Positions 1 through 11,934 are shown, numbered from the stretch's first letter. The stretch is 64,000 nt of DNA from Dipteronia dyeriana (GCA_032871835.1 CM065296.1:568001-632000), one strand, 5' to 3'. Made by a program: numbers and translations. The notes: generated from the letters alone by a model not told the origin.

Positions 1-59
1 AAATGTTAATGATTTTTATTAAATTCATATATTCAATGATTTTTGTAGACTTTTGAGCT

Positions 60-1545
60 AGAGGTATAAATGCCAAACCTCACAAATTCTCTTCCACTCT
101 CCCAAGAAACTTTTGAAGACTTTTATTTGAGAAGAAAAAACCCATCACTTTTCTAGAAAAAAAAAGGTTTCATCCGGAGAAAGCCAATTCGACCTTCCAC
201 TCAACCCCTCAACCCTATCGTCCACAGATGATCGGTGATAATTTCTTGGTAATTCCTCTCTCTCTCTCTCTTTCTTGTTAATTTGTGATTAATTTTAGGT
301 TAGTGAATTAGGGTTTTGATCCTTGATTTTCTATTGTTTTGACCATGTTTACTTACTATTAGGGTTTTTACTTTTTGTTGTGGTTGCTTCTTATTAGGGT
401 TTTGAACTTTTGATCATGCTTGCTTATTATTTCTAGTAATGTTTGTTTCCCCTTATACTGGCATATAAAATCAAGACAGTCATAATATAATAAAAAGCGA
501 GAGTATTTTTGGCTATAACAGTATAATTTCTCAGAGTACTTTGTTAAAGTTAATATTTTTATTGTTTTATAGACACATTTGATCCTTTCTTTAGGTGTCT
601 TGATTCATTGTATTGACATTGATGTTAAATTTCCTAATTGATTGTCTGTAGTGATTCTACTTTACATACTTTAAATGAGTTTTTTTCTTAAAATTACACA
701 AAATCTTAATAAATATATACAACCAAATTTTTCCAACTTGCAAAATTTATCCACCATTGACATATTAGAAAAAGAAATTTCACAAAAAAAGAAAAAAAAT
801 GAAAAAATGAAAAATAAAACTGAGGAATTGATTTGAGTTGAAAGAATCAAATACTTAAGAAAAATATCAACAAAAAAATTAACCAAGAGTTTAGTAAATA
901 AATATATAATCTCGATCATCTCAACTCAGAAAAAAAGAAAGAAAACCAAATTTCTATGGTCAAAGCGTGTGGACTCCACCACAAACCCTATAGTGATGTA
1001 ATGTTTTGGTTTGTCGCTGTAATTGACTTAAACCCTAGTAATGTTATTTTTAATAAAATGTTTCCGCATGATTGAAATGAAGTGTTTTTTCTAGGTATTT
1101 GAAGTGTTTACAGATTTGTTTGATTTGGATAGCTATAATTTGATAAATCTAATTTTGGTAAAGCCGTGTCTTCTATTTTGAGATTGATTTACTATACTCT
1201 ACCTAGCTTAGATTTTAGAAACATTTGGTTCTTTCTTTGGTTGTCTTGATTCATTGTGTTGATAGTTGATGTCCCTGATTGATTGTCTGTTATGATTCTA
1301 CTTATACCTGATAAACTCTTTATTTGGTTGCTTAGAAAACTGTTTGAAAATCAATTGAATTGAATTGCTTTCTCTTTTTTCTCCCAAGTTGAGATTCTTA
1401 CATTAGTTTAGCCAAAAGAATAGTAATTAGAGTTTGTTGAGATGATTGTCTGATTTTAATTAATAAAAGCATTTTTTCATTTAAAAGTTTTTAATTAGTT
1501 CTGATTATTTTTTAAATCGTTTATCAAATTGCATTTACAATCTAG
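60..1545 (+). promoter_or_regulatory. Putative promoter, leader exon and leader intron of the Myb/SANT-like remnant
   Basis: A TATA-like box (tataaat) lies at about 67-73 and is followed by a CT-rich, leader-like stretch. A donor-like CTTG|GTAATT sits at 248/249 and an acceptor-like ATCTAG ends at 1545, eleven bases before an ATG, so this may be an untranslated first exon plus a leader intron. The intron carries two diverged copies of a roughly 110-bp sequence (about 566-680 and 1217-1320). No coding potential is seen. The splice sites are inferred by eye only. Confidence 0.3.
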
Positions 1546-1556
1546 GAATATTATTA

Positions 1557-1904
1557 ATGGGAGATTCACATCAAGAAAATGACAAAAGAATGGAAAAAGT
1601 TGTAGAAAAATACAAAGTATGGACGTTGGAAGAGAGTAATGGGTAGCTAAAACTCACGGTTGATGCTGCCACTCAAGGATGGCGTGATAGTAATGGTTTA
1701 TTGAGCAAGATAACTGTAGAAAGAAATATACTCCCAGCTCTTAATGAAAAGCTCGGATGTCAATGGACTTATCCCCAATATCTAAGCCATTTGAAATGGT
1801 TTAAGCATCGATACAAAAACTTTCTTAGCTTATGCGCCATAGCTTTGGGTTTGGATGAGACTCTTGTAGAGAAAAACCGATTCAAAAACACGGCGGAAGC
1901 GTAA
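1557..1904 (+). pseudogene. Myb/SANT-like DNA-binding domain protein, truncated and with a nonsense codon
   Basis: The reading frame starts at ATG 1557 and runs to 1904 apart from one TAG at 1644-1646. It encodes a Myb/SANT-like domain of the kind found in plant L10-interacting-MYB-like proteins and in the accessory proteins of PIF/Harbinger transposons. Visible landmarks are KVWTLEES, then a GWRD segment, LSKITVE, ILPALNEKLGC, YLSHLKWFKHRYKN and a poorly conserved tail. The conserved downstream portion of the family (the GF.WD..... KFTA-like end and the acidic C-terminus) is missing; the frame ends in NTAEA at the border of unrelated AT-rich repeat. The stop falls inside the domain, so the domain cannot be made as one piece. 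It could be a dead host gene or a remnant of a Harbinger accessory gene; the leader intron upstream fits either. Confidence 0.6.
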
Positions 1905-4080
1905 AATTAGCGTTTGATATTTTTTTTAAAATTCTATTTAATAAAAGAACCTTAACCCTAGATTAATTGACGTATAATAAAAGTATCGTACATTTTATCT
2001 CGTGACGATTAAACTAGCATCGAATTGAATCCGCAAGACCGTCCAATACAATCATGAACATGAATCACCTAGGAGTGTGAACTCCCTTTCTTTTACTTGT
2101 ATACCTGAGGATGGAAACAAACAAAATCTCTTTCTTTATTAGTCACAATGATCATCCAAGAAGAAAAACAAAGAACGTTAGGTCACTTGTGAATTATCAA
2201 TCAATTTAATTGAAACTCGCGTGAACCTAGATTCAATGTTGTACACAAAACCTTTTAATATAAAATGTACTAGTGCACCATCGAATACAAAACGTTCTTT
2301 CTTCCTTTTCCTCTTTGCCGAATTTTCACACACCAATCTTTAGAGTTGGAAGAATTTATCTAGAGCAAGATCCAGGTTCTCTACACTAAAAATTCCCATT
2401 TGACCAAAATTTACTCTTAGAAAATTTACAATGGCCGAAATTTTCTTCTTGTAAATTATGCTTGGCCGAAATTCCTCTCCCTTAAATTAGGCTTGACCGA
2501 AATTTCTCTCCAAGAAAAAGGGAATGGCCAAAATTTTTCTCTCCTAAAAAATAGGTTGCCCGAATTCTACACTATCATATATATATTGCCCGAATTGTTC
2601 ATCCTTTTAATTTAGGAGACCAAATACTCTCCTAAGAAGGATTTATTTGATGGGCAAGAATCATTTCCTTAGGAGGATTTATTTGGTGGGCAATAATAAT
2701 TTCTCTAGGTGGATTTACTTGGTGACAAAGAATCCTTTTCTAAAAAAGATTTCTTTCCACACCAAGAATCTTAATCTAACTCAAATAGTGTATTTATTCA
2801 ATAACCAATTATTGAATATAATTAAGTTGTGACTAAAAAAAACTCCAAATAGAAATCAAATACTTCCTAATTTGATTAGATAAATAAATTCATATTATTT
2901 ATCTACTTATCAAATATAGTATTTGATGTTTATCATATTACCAATAATAATATGACTTTAGGAGACAATCTCCTACTAGGAAAAAGATTTTGATTTTTAA
3001 TTAAATAAATAAATAAATAATTAATTAATTAATTTTCATTTAATTAAATAATAAAACAAAAACAATATATTAAGCTAATATATATAGCCTTGTCGTCCAA
3101 GACCACACATGGACATATATTATTTTTCTTATTTTATTAAATTCATCGGTCCTTAATAAAAGGTTCACATATAAACTAGACTCATTCTTACAAAAAGAAA
3201 CAAGTCTACATGCCTTAATACAATTCTAGATGAATCCATAAATTGGTCTAATAGAATATATCAGGTGATCCATGCAAGTTCGTGTGGATTGAAGATCTTA
3301 GCGGGCTATCTAAATTTAAGCTCCAATATACATAACCTAATCACAATCAACAAATGATTCACTTAGGTCAAATCTATTAATTTTAGTTCATTCCACTACA
3401 GAACTAAAATTGAACTCTTAAATAAAGATAGAATAAGTCAATATTGTTCATTCATACCCTAGACAATCTTAATGGAGAAAGTGTATCTCGTGAACAATAC
3501 CAGTAATCGCTAAGAGCTCATAGACCGCCTATAGTCTCCAAGTTACTATATTTACTCATATGACCACATTTTGAACTTGGATATTTTGACTTGTCCAGAA
3601 GCCATATTTCAATAGACACTATTGAAAACTTAACATTAAGATTTAATATCCAAAACCTCAAAATATCCATATGATGATATTCTACTCTCATTTAATAAAT
3701 GGAATCACGATGTCTATATCTATAAATGAAATCGTCTATCGATTAACAAATGAATACCACCAAACTATCGAGGATAAATTATGTTATATAATCGTACTCA
3801 TTGATAGCTCAAATGATAACACTTGTAACCATAAGTCCATCATTTATCTCAAGATTAAGATAAACTCTCCGATTTTCTTCAAGTGAAAACTTTTATCCAT
3901 TGACGGTTCTTAGATAAATTATTTCACTGTGATCCTATTCAATGCACCCAGTGCACTAGATTCTTTTGTCCAAAGACACCATACTTTGATGATTTTAGAC
4001 TAATCATAACACATTTGATCCCACTCAAATGGTAGCAAAAGAATCTACAACTTTGACAAGATAAAAACGTCTAACCTTTA
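1905..4080. repeat. Unassigned AT-rich repetitive stretch, LTR-like
   Basis: No gene is visible. The segment begins where the Myb frame is cut off, beside a GGCGGAAGCG motif that also occurs next to the LTR remnants near 21.59 kb. It includes short near-repeats (for example around 2636-2720, where an AGGAGGATTTATTTGG-type phrase recurs) and long stretches without coding potential. Composition and lack of ORFs suggest an old LTR or non-autonomous retroelement, but neither end was identified. Short ORFs at 2647-2832 and 3671-3886 have no recognisable domain and are not called. Confidence 0.25.
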
Positions 4081-4082
4081 TC

Positions 4083-4740
4083 TTAAGTTGAGAAATGCTG
4101 ATCAACAAAATTTAACACCATAACCAATTCACAATTAAATATTGAAAACATGACCAAAATGTTTGAACTCCAAAACTTAATTACCTTCTGTTCAAACAAT
4201 TGGAGGACGCCTTGATCAACCACAATTCTTCTAAGTTGTCCCAACAGAGATTCGAAGGCTCGAACAACCATAGCAGCTTCATCTTCAATCTTATTACTTG
4301 TTCATCCTCAGTGGGATAATAAGGCATCACTTCGGCTAATAAACCAAATTTGTAAGATCAATTGACAAGAATGGCAACTCTATGAACTGTATAAAATGCT
4401 CTCAAATTTGACTGCTGACACAGCAAAAATGAAGAAGTTATAGAACCATACCTTCCGATGAGATGCTGAGAACAACACCGATCTCTTCCTGAATCGAATT
4501 TTGGATATTTTCTTGGTTTCCTGTCAAGAAATTGACATGATCAATTGATCATTGTGTACTAAAAATCTTGTAGAACACAGACATGACGCAGCATCAACTG
4601 AAGTAAAGCCATCATCCTCACTGGTTGTGAAAAACGTGGCGCGTCTGAAGACTGTTGTCGCTGCTAACATTGCGCGCGACCATTCCCTTTCTAGTTCTTC
4701 TCTTCCAAAGATAAGTATCTAAAAAAATTGTAACGTTTAT
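4083..4740 (-). pseudogene. KH-domain gene, copy A, exons 2 and 3 (decayed)
   Basis: On the minus strand this matches exons 2 and 3 of the KH gene at 35.6-39.7 kb. The exon 3 equivalent is 4185-4335; it still reads MVVRAFESLLGQLRR and QLFEQK but is one base shorter than copy B (151 against 152 nt), because one G is missing near 4288, which shifts the frame inside KH domain 2. The exon 2 equivalent is about 4452-4718 and is eight bases longer than in copy B. Donor (GTATGG-like) and acceptor positions are recognisable. The exons equivalent to copy B exons 4 and 5 are absent to the left. With the exon 1 copy at 25.4-26.4 kb on the same strand, this forms one gene spread over 22 kb by insertions. 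It is non-functional. Confidence 0.75.
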
Positions 4741-4762
4741 AAAGGAACTCGACACTTGCATT

Positions 4763-5473
4763 TAGAGATGCACATCCCAGGGTCCCATTTTCCTGCATCT
4801 TCATCTTTGTTTGGGGATTTTTTTTTTTTTGGAAGAAATGAGAAAATAGGGGGAGGGAGGGGGATGAAAATCATCCCCAAATGGAAATAGGTATGGAGAT
4901 GGTGGGACCCCTCCTCATCACCATTTCTCCATTTTCACCACAATTATATTGAAATGGGGATAATAATGGTCTCCCATCCCCGTTTTCCCATTTCTCCTAA
5001 ACATATATAAATATAATTATAATATATATTTTATTTTATTTTTAATTTTTTTTAATCTTTGACACCCTAAGTATATATAAACATTTACTCTTTTTACCTT
5101 CAAAACCTAAAACCTAAAACTGAAATATTTGAAACTCTTTATTTTGTATTTGTAATGCATTAATGGAGTTTATTTTGTATTTGTAATGAATTTTTTTTTT
5201 AGTTTACATTGAAATTTTTAGTTAAATAGAAAAATAAGAAAATGTAGAACCGGGGGAAACGATAAAAAAAGGAGGAAAATGAGAAATTGGGATTAGGGAT
5301 AGATATTCCTCCCCTCAAAATTTCTCATTCCCATTTTCTCTAAATGGAAAATTAGGGAAGGGTGGGTGGGTGGGTGGGTGGGTTGGTGGGGAGAGATTGG
5401 GGGAAGGATCCTACAAGTGGGAATGGGGATGGGGGATCTATATCCATCCCCATTCCCTAAATATGCATCTCTA
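4763..5473. mobile_element. Non-autonomous hAT MITE with 8-bp target duplication
   Basis: The termini are TAGAGATGCA at the left and its exact reverse complement TGCATCTCTA at the right. They are flanked by identical 8-bp direct repeats CTTGCATT at 4755-4762 and 5474-5481. An 8-bp duplication with short TIRs starting TAGAG is the hAT superfamily signature. The related sequence at KH copy B (around 36.82 kb, cacttgcaatgg) shows the empty site. The interior has G-rich and C-rich runs (including a GGGT run near 5362-5384) and no transposase. Confidence 0.85.
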
Positions 5474-5481
5474 CTTGCATT

Positions 5482-5875
5482 GTATCAAGTGGAAATGGTG
5501 AGATATGTCACATTTTTTTGTGTGTATTGTAATGATGTCACCGTTTTAATAACTTAAGTTTAAAAAGCACCTATTATGGTGAACTACCAAAATTACCCTG
5601 AAATAATCTATTTTTATTCTCATTGTGTTTCTATCTACACTTTGAAAACGATAACTCCTCTCTCTCCAAAATAGTTGTCTGAAAATCGATCTACAACCCA
5701 TCTCTCTCCAACTATTTTTTTAATTTTTAGTTTTATACATTTATTTCAATTTATGTATTTAGTATTATTTTTTAAAATTTTAATTTCGGCTTACGGCATT
5801 ACACAATAAAATTCATTTACAAGTTCATATTATTACATGTCTTATGTTTTCGTATTTTTTTAAAAATGAGTATAA
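5482..5875. other. Non-coding AT-rich stretch
   Basis: This is expected to be part of intron 1 of KH copy A, but little similarity to copy B remains after the first bases. Only AT-rich sequence is seen. Confidence 0.4.
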
Positions 5876-6065
5876 ATGTATAATAAGAAGAAAAAAAAAG
5901 GAACCGAACCTGCCGAACCGGCCAAACCGGAACCGGAACCGCGGTTCCACTTTTTCGGTCCCGGTTTTGGCTTCTTCCAGAATCGGAATCGTCGGTTCCT
6001 AACCGGAAGCATAACCAGAACCAGAACCGGAACCGGAACCGGTCGAAACCGGTGTCATGTCTACT
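5876..6065. mobile_element. Fragment of a hAT-type terminus with GGAACC/AACCGG repeats
   Basis: The stretch is packed with AACCGG and GGAACC hexamers and closes with gtgtcatgtctactccta. Read in reverse, that is a TAGGAGTAGACATGACAC-type end, as in hAT elements with subterminal GGAACC arrays. The opposite end was not found. It abuts the truncated 5' side of the Gypsy gag frame. Confidence 0.4.
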
Positions 6066-7372
6066 CCTACCTGTGAGGCTTTGTTCGGTTGTAGTAGGGC
6101 CAGAACAAAACACACCGGAAGCCGAAAGGAACTCTACTCCAATCAATCAGGCTGGACGTGAAACATCTGAAGAGGAACGACCACGCCAGAAGCAGAACCA
6201 AGATCAAACAGTCCATGCTAGACACCGCAAACATGACCGATACAGGGATCGGTCATCATTAGAAGATAGCTATCGGTAACATCGCAATCGTCATCATGGA
6301 ATCATACGTGAAACCCGGCATCAAAGTGAAGAGCTGGAAAGAGGAATGACAATCACCCAGCGGTTCAACCATCAGGGGAGTCCGATGGGAAACAGGGGTG
6401 TCGTAATCCAAAGCTTAACTCGAGAAGTTGAGAACAATAGGCGTCAAATGGACGCACTGGTCAGACGTTATGGGTATAACGATTTATCTGACGAGGATTC
6501 TGACAGCCCGTTCACCATGGACATCTTGCGGACTTTATTCCTGGAAAGATTCAGGATGCCACACGTGGAGCAGTTCAGGAAGGATACCGGCCCAAAAGAA
6601 CATGTCAGACGCTATAAAAGTGCTATGGCCCAGTATGCCCATAGTGATCCCTTACCATGCCTCAACTTTCCACAAACTCTAGGAGACATGGCCTCAAGAT
6701 GGTTCGGGAGACTGTCTCCAGCAATCATTGGAAGTTTTAGTGAGCTGAGCAGGAGTTTCTCAAGGCAATTTCTGAGTAATGTTCACAGGAAAAAATCAGT
6801 GACTCACCTTTCTTAAATAAAACAAGGGAAAGATGAGTCGCTGAAGAAATACTTGGGAAGATTCGGCCAAGCTGTATCAGAAATCGACAGTGCAAATGAT
6901 GAAGCGATAATTGCTGCATTCATCAATAACCTAAGAAGAGCCCGACTGACCAGATATACAGATATGATGGACATGGCAGGAGGATATGCACTAGCCGAGG
7001 AAGAAGAGTTAGCCACTGGAGGATTCTACATGCATGGAGGAAAACCCGAGAAGGACGCTGAGTCCAAGGTGCAGAACTAAAAGGGAAAACAACAAAGAAA
7101 ATAGCAAGGATGGGGGAAACAGGCGTAATGCCGAACAGACCATGGAAAAATACTAAGACAGATACACCAACTACACCCCTCTGTAGAAAAAGCAAGAGGA
7201 AATCCTGGCTATTCTGGAAACAAAGAATATGGTACAAGAGCCTCGACGACAGTCTCAGTTCGCTCGGAGAGATACAACCAAATACTGTCGATTCCATAAA
7301 GAAACCGGTCATGAGACATCCAAGTGTTACCAGCTCAGAGATTACATAGAAACCCTCATTTGGGAAGGACAT
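6066..7372 (+). pseudogene. Gypsy gag, broken
   Basis: The frame is readable from about 6070, with a TAA at 6277-6279, resumes at 6346-6816, is again stopped, then continues as 6853-7080. The central part, from the MPHVEQF segment through the W/F-rich ASRWFGRLSP and the FSRQFL motif, is the retrotransposon gag core (Retrotrans_gag type); the following YLGRFGQ and AAFINNL segments belong to the same domain. In another frame, around 7283-7350, lies a zinc-knuckle-like end with the pattern YCRFH..TGHET..C, typical of Tat Gag. At least two stops and one frameshift mean no full Gag can be made. Confidence 0.75.
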
Positions 7373-7387
7373 CTATAGGATGTAATC

Positions 7388-8040
7388 TTGAAAAAGGATG
7401 AGAAATCAGAAACAAAGAAAGAGATCGGGGCCGATCACAGCTCTGGTCGAAGCCAAATGGCCAGTCCAGAAGCCAATCAAGTAATACATATGATCTTTGG
7501 CGGACCATCCACTAGGAAAAGTAACCGAGAACGAACACAGGAAATTAGAGAAGCAGTAGAAGCAAGACAAAACTTTGATGTGAATTCGGTGGAGCCAGAC
7601 CCGAAAAGGGTAAAAGAAGGATGTGACCCAATAACATTCATAGAAGCAGACTCACATGGGGTCAACGTTCGACCAAATGACGCCTTAGTTGTAAGTGCCC
7701 GGATTGGTCACTGGAAAGTTAGGAGAATCTTGATAGACAATGGAAGCTCGGCCGACATTCTCAATGTAGCTGTCTATGATCAACTCAGGTTGGACCGAAA
7801 GGATCTATAACCTTTCCATTCTCCACTCAGAGGATTCGGGGGAATTGAGGTCAGGTCACTCGGGACGGTAAAGCTACCTGTGAAGATCAGAGTGGCACCT
7901 TGTCAGAGAACTCTGTTGCTCGACTTCGTGGTGGTAGACTTAGACAATTGGGCGTATAATGCGTTGCTGGGTCGGTCATTCTTAAATAAAACTAAGGCCG
8001 TAACAACCACTTATCCTTTAATGATCAAGTTCCCGACCGA
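7388..8040 (+). pseudogene. Gypsy aspartic protease region
   Basis: The frame 7388-7810 ends at a TAA at 7808. The protease active site is LIDNGSSADIL (about 7730-7765), the plant Gypsy variant of the D-T/S-G motif. Downstream, in the same region but after the stop, VVVDLDNWAYNALLGRSFL corresponds to the C-terminal flap and the LLGR motif. Upstream sequence is hydrophilic linker. The stop between the active site and the C-terminal part inactivates it. Confidence 0.75.
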
Positions 8041-8074
8041 ATAAGGGGTCGGGGTAATCAAGGGATCCCAAGAG

Positions 8075-9150
8075 ATGGCCCGAAGAGCTAACTTGTCAGT
8101 ATACAAGGACAAGAATGAACATGTTTGCACTATAATACAGCCAAGTCAGAGCAAAGAGCCACTGTCATTCGAATTCGATCCAAGGGAAGAGCCGAATGAA
8201 TCCAAAATTGAACCAATCGATGAAATCATCTTGAAAGAAGACGAACTAGATAAAAAGATCAAGATCGGGGCCAACTTGGAAGGAAAAGTCAAACAAAACC
8301 TCATTGATCTACTTAAACAATACAGGGATGTGTTTGCTTGGAGTCATGAAGACATGGTCGGGATAGATGCCCGAATAATATCTCACCATCTCACAGTAGA
8401 CCCGAATGCAAAACCGGTGATACAAAAGAGAAGATCATTCAATCTCGAAAGAAGTCAGGCAATCAAACAGGAAGTAGAGAAGCTACTCGTTGTAGAATCA
8501 ATTAGAGAGGTCAATTACCCTCAATGAGTGGTTAATGTAGTCCTCGTTCAAAAGAAGAATTGACAATGAATGATGTGCATAGATTTCACAGATCTGAACA
8601 AGGCATGCCCGAAAGATAGTTTTCCACTTCCGAGGATATATCAGTTGGTGGACGCTACATCAGGTCATTGAGCTGCTCAGTTTCATGGACGCCTATTCGG
8701 GATATAACCAAATCCGGATGAATAAGGTCGACGAAGAAAAAACAGCATTCACCACTGATCAGGGTTTGTACTGTTACACAGTAATGCCCTTTGGGTTAAA
8801 AAATATGGAAGTATGCAGAATCTTCGCACGACAAATAGGAAGAAACATGGAAGTATACATTGATGACATGTTGACCAAGAGTATCACAACAGACAAGCAT
8901 ACTTCAGACCTGTAAGAGACATTTGATGTCTTGAGGAGATACCAAATGAAGCTAAATCCGAACAAGTGTTTATTCAGAGTTCCTTCGGGAAGATTCCTGA
9001 GTTTTCAAGTTCACCAAAGAGGAATCGAAGTCAACCCCGAGAAGATCCAGGCCCAGCAGAAAATGACTTCACCAAGGACCCTCAAAGAAGTACAGCGTCT
9101 AACATGATGCGTAGCTTCCTTGGGTAGATTCATCTCAAAGGTCACGAACA
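8075..9150 (+). pseudogene. Gypsy reverse transcriptase, broken
   Basis: The frame 8075-8527 carries the RT N-terminal region (DVFAWSHEDM, ISHHLTVDP, KQEVEKLL, IREVNYP) and ends in TGA. After degenerate sequence with VCIDFTDLNKACPKDS-like remains, the frame 8685-8915 gives MDAYSGYNQIRM, AFTTDQGLYCYTVMPFGLKN and the catalytic YIDDM. Between FGLKN and the following IFARQIG a short block normally present in this family is deleted. The connection domain continues with stops to about 9120. All parts are in order, so it is one decayed RT. Confidence 0.8.
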
Positions 9151-9151
9151 G

Positions 9152-10135
9152 ATGCGCACCCTTTTTCAAAGTAATCAAAAAAAAAGGAAAGGACTCGAAT
9201 GGAATAAAGAATGCGAACAGGCATTCTTAAAAATTAAAGAATACCTAGGGCATGCTCCCATCCTTTCAAAATCTCAGATGGGAGAGACACCCCATCTGTA
9301 CTTATCAATTACAGAACTAGCAGCCAGTTCAATCATAGTTAGAACAGAAAATGGAGTACAAAAGCCAATATACTATACCAGCAAGACACTCCTACCAGCC
9401 GAGACCAGGTATTCACAGGTAGAGAAAATAGCTCTAGCATTAGTTTCAGCAGCAAGGAAGCTAAGGCCATATTTTCAGGCTCATTCGATCCAGGTACTCA
9501 CTGACTGCGCATTAAAGCAAATTCTACAGAAGCCAGAGATTTCAGAAAGATTGACCAAATGGGCTATCGAGTTAAGTGAATTCGATATCCATTACGTCCC
9601 CAGAACATCCCTTAAAGGGCAAGCAGTGACAAATTTTATAGTAGAGTTTACAAAGCCAAACATGGAAGCAAAAAAGATGTTGGAAAAAAGTTTCTCATGG
9701 AAATTATATGTTGATGGCTCTTCAAACACTCATGGCAGCGGGACAGGGATCGTAGTATGCACTCCAGAAGGAGATGATGTCGAATGTGCCATGAGATTTG
9801 ACTTCAAAGCAAACAACAATCAAGCCGAATACGAGACGCTAATAGCTAGACTGAGAGTCTGCATAGCTCTCGAGGTAGATGAAGTCGAGATATTCAACGA
9901 TTCACAGGTAGTTGTCAACCAAATCCTGGACGAATACCAAGCCAAGGATGAATGCATGATAGCCTACCGTGACATTGCAAAGCAGCTCCTTCAGAAATTC
10001 AAAGAATATAAGATTGCTCAGATCCCTAGGGAGGAAAATGAAAAGGCATACGCATTGTCCAAACTAGCTTCAACAACAACCACAATCAAGCCTAAGACTA
10101 TTCAGGTTGCACATCCTCAAATCGAGCACAGCTGA
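9152..10135 (+). CDS. Gypsy RNase H pair (gypsy-type plus second RNase H domain), fragment
   Basis: This is an open frame of about 327 codons. The first half (AFLKIKEYL, LYLSITELAASS, PIYYTSKTLLPAETRYSQVEK, ALALVSAARKLRPYF, LTDCALKQIL) is the usual gypsy RNase H. After a linker comes a second, separate RNase H domain with WKLYVDGSSN, NNQAEYETLIA, EIFNDSQVVVNQI and an IPREEN.KAYALSKLA end, supplying the D-E-D-D type residues. Paired RNase H domains are characteristic of Tat elements. It is the longest unbroken piece of this element but has no start of its own; it belongs to the polyprotein. Confidence 0.8.
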   Translation: MRTLFQSNQKKRKGLEWNKECEQAFLKIKEYLGHAPILSKSQMGETPHLYLSITELAASSIIVRTENGVQKPIYYTSKTLLPAETRYSQVEKIALALVSAARKLRPYFQAHSIQVLTDCALKQILQKPEISERLTKWAIELSEFDIHYVPRTSLKGQAVTNFIVEFTKPNMEAKKMLEKSFSWKLYVDGSSNTHGSGTGIVVCTPEGDDVECAMRFDFKANNNQAEYETLIARLRVCIALEVDEVEIFNDSQVVVNQILDEYQAKDECMIAYRDIAKQLLQKFKEYKIAQIPREENEKAYALSKLASTTTTIKPKTIQVAHPQIEHS

Positions 10136-11223
10136 AATAAGAAACTTAGAAATTTCAGAAATCCAAACACCGCCAGATGGTTGGATGACCCAGTTTAAAA
10201 GGTTCCTAGAAGAAGGCGTGATCCCGGAAGATCCCTTACAAGTAAAACGTATTAGGTATAGATCATCAAGGTACACATGGTTGGATGAGAACTATACAGA
10301 ATGGGATATTCCTGAACACTCCAAATATGTGTGTTAGAGGAGGATGCATATCGGATATTACAGGAAATCCATGGATGAGTTTGCAGAAACCACACAGGGG
10401 GTAAAAGTTTGGCACACAAGGTACTCAGGCAAGGTTATTATTGGCCTACTCTGTTCTCAGATGCACAACAATGTTCGGAGAGTTGCAATACTTGCCAAAG
10501 GATTGCTAATGATATCCGAACCCTCTGAATAGCTCAGAAACCTTACATCCCTATGGCCATTTTCCATGTAGGGTTTGGATTTAATCGGCCCAATGCCAGC
10601 TGAGACAGGGGTGGAGCGAAGTACACCATAGTAGCCGTTGACTATTTCACGAAGTGGACAGAAGCTGAAGCATTGGTGCATATCACAGAAGAAAACACCA
10701 CAAATTTCGTGAAAAAGAACATACTTTATAGGTTTGGAGTCCTGAACACTATAATCACTGACAATGGCACCCAGTTCGATAACTTGAAATTCGACAGCTG
10801 TGCAAAGAGTACCAGATTGCCAATTATTATGCCACACCTGCCCACCCTCAAACAAATGGGCAGGTCGAAGCAGTGAACAAAATCATCAAGCACACAATCA
10901 AAGCAAAGCTAGATGCCAAGAAAGGAAGCTGGGTTGAAAAACTTCCTAAGGTATTGTGGGTATACCGGACAACAGCAAGAACGTCAACCGGAGAGACTCC
11001 ATTAACTTTTGCGTTTGGAACAAAAGCTGTTATCCCCATAGAAATGTCATATGCGTCACCCCGGGTCAGGTTGTATGATGAAAAACAGAATGTTGATATG
11101 TTATTGCAAAGTCTTGATGAGCTAGAAGAGAAAAGGGAGAAGTCCCGAATACGAAATATGGCATATCAACAAAGACTGACTCGCACTACAACTCTCATGT
11201 TCGGGTTAGGAAATTCTAACTAG
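10107..11223 (+). pseudogene. Gypsy integrase, broken
   Basis: The N-terminal zinc-binding part is split across 10107-10532 (segments HSKYVC, GGKVLAHKV-like, CNTCQ remnant). The catalytic core is split too: VDYFTKWTEAE (about 10636-10670, first D), IITDNGTQFD (about 10751-10780, second D) and QTNGQVEAVNK (about 10850-10880, E). The frame 10873-11223 continues through the core end (WVEKLPKVLWVYRTTARTS, ETPLTFAFG). All three DDE residues are still encoded, but frameshifts and stops separate them. Confidence 0.8.
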
Positions 11224-11934
11224 GAGACCTGAAACTCATGAAGGTGTCATTGAACACAAAAAATAAAGTTGCAGGTTCCCTGGCTGACAAATGGGAAGGC
11301 CCGTAAAAAGTCGAAGGAATAGCTGGCCATTGAGTATATTGGATTGCTCGGCCCAATTGAGGGGTTTTACCCCGACCATGCAATGTCCAATATCTAAAGA
11401 TTTTCTATCCCTAAATTATTTTTTGTTCTTTTTTCTAGTCAGGACAATTTTAGTTAGGTTAGATATTAGCTGCGGAATTTAAAACTTTATTGATTTTACA
11501 GTTATGAATAAGCATCAAACTCGGGATTCCCAAAAAAATATAATAATAAGAACATATAGAAGACAAGTATGATAATAAGAGCATGCAAATAGAATACTCG
11601 GGACCATTGATTCCCGAATCGGCGGAGAAGCTCGAAGGAGCTTGCCAGCCGAGTAAGGTCAATAGACCTTAGTAAAAAGGTAAACCCGATGCACCAGCTC
11701 GGGATGCTATCGGAAATTTTTTTGGTGAAATGCGTAGCTGTGTTAAGCAATTCAAAAACTTAACGATTCGGTAAACCCTTGTGCCTAAAAACTGGGGAGA
11801 CGTCCTCGGTAATGCATAAGGACTCGAATATATGATTATGGTGATCCTTGATGTAATGTTCGGGTAGGAATCGTGTATGAAACACAAGTATAAACCTACT
11901 TGTCTGTTTTAAGATGACACAGTTAATAATACTA
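11224..11934. other. Spacer between integrase and tandem repeats of the Tat element
   Basis: No conserved coding region is seen. The stretch is moderately AT-rich and continues the 3' non-coding part of the sense transcript. Confidence 0.5.

Noticed and set aside
2647..3886. Short plus-strand ORFs
   Set aside because: No domain, AT-rich composition and codon use of random sequence; inside the repeat region.
5876..6279. Several overlapping ORFs with Arg/Pro-rich products
   Set aside because: Most are translations of AACCGG/GGAACC repeats; only the gag part after 6070 has family motifs.
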